This document shows, in pieces, positions 19,889 to 20,076 of a DNA stretch of 20,076 nucleotides. Source of the stretch: Paramacrobiotus metropolitanus (lineage: Eukaryota; Tardigrada; Eutardigrada; Parachela; Macrobiotidae); assembly GCF_019649055.1 (NCBI RefSeq), contig NW_026570675.1, forward strand, positions 1 through 20,076, in the 5' to 3' direction. A model generated the notes under the pieces. The model did no database searches and was not told where the DNA came from. It worked only from the letters and a program-made list of their open reading frames with translations. Within the stretch, counting starts at the first letter, position 1, and each line of letters starts with the position of its first letter. The position numbers and the translations under genes were made by a program.

Positions 19889-20076
19889 ATTCGATCATTT
19901 TTATTAGTGTAAATCAGCGCAGGCATGTTGTTATGTATACTGGCTGTTGTCGATAAAGAAGAAAAAGCGAAAAAAAAAACAGCATCTACAGACCAATGAT
20001 TTCAATTTCTCGTTTTTACACATCCAAACCTTAACACCGCCGCCCGCTTGCCCTAAGGGCGGTTACGACCTTATAC
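19889..20076. other. Right edge of window, possible 3' tail of the retroelement
   Basis: After the stop at 19886-19888 there is A-rich sequence (a run at 19970-19979), then a GC-rich hairpin: CCGCCC at 20040-20045 and GGGCGG at 20057-20062 with an 11-base loop. No AATAAA lies between. Where the retroelement copy ends cannot be set. Confidence 0.35.

Overview
This window looks like nuclear DNA of an animal, most likely an invertebrate. It is AT-rich, mostly non-coding, full of short tandem repeats and inverted-repeat elements, and its best coding stretches are exons with GT/AG splice signals. I see no bacterial operon layout, no rRNA, no functional tRNA gene and no CRISPR array. The species cannot be named from what is here.

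The main feature is a multi-exon gene on the minus strand, running from about 10044 down to 3780. Three coding exons (10044-8941, 6682-5514, 4159-3780) join in phase through two introns to give about 883 residues, with the 5' end still missing. The product is a MULE-type (Mutator-like) transposase or a protein derived from one. It keeps the likely D, D, E catalytic residues, a CxxH motif, a SWIM zinc finger (CxC-x8-CxH) and a C-terminal CxxC...HxxxxC module. Intron 1 (2258 bp) carries a complete 738-bp element with long inverted repeats and a TTA target duplication, of PIF/Harbinger (Tourist-like) type.

Layout from the left: a 69-75 bp minisatellite with internal palindromes (about 47-270); a pogo/Tigger-like short element (371-945); a decayed second array of the same minisatellite (about 2035-2230); empty sequence; the MULE gene (3780-10044); a long stretch with little content; a small Cys-rich, N-glycosylation-rich ORF on the minus strand (12742-13134); a 41-bp perfect duplication (13875-13956); a tRNA-derived SINE candidate (about 14225-14500); a 26-bp perfect duplication; a possible short exon (15884-15707, minus); a GACTCA-rich minisatellite (17456-17545); a roughly 1-kb element with modular inverted repeats (18427-19422); and, 10 bp beyond it, an intact ORF (19433-19888) resembling the C-terminal restriction-like endonuclease segment found with some non-LTR retrotransposons.

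Almost everything recognisable is mobile or mobile-derived. The genes do not form a pathway. The most notable points are the spliced MULE gene with its triad intact, the modular inverted-repeat element with paired CACGTG sites, and the over-represented octamer TACGAGTA.
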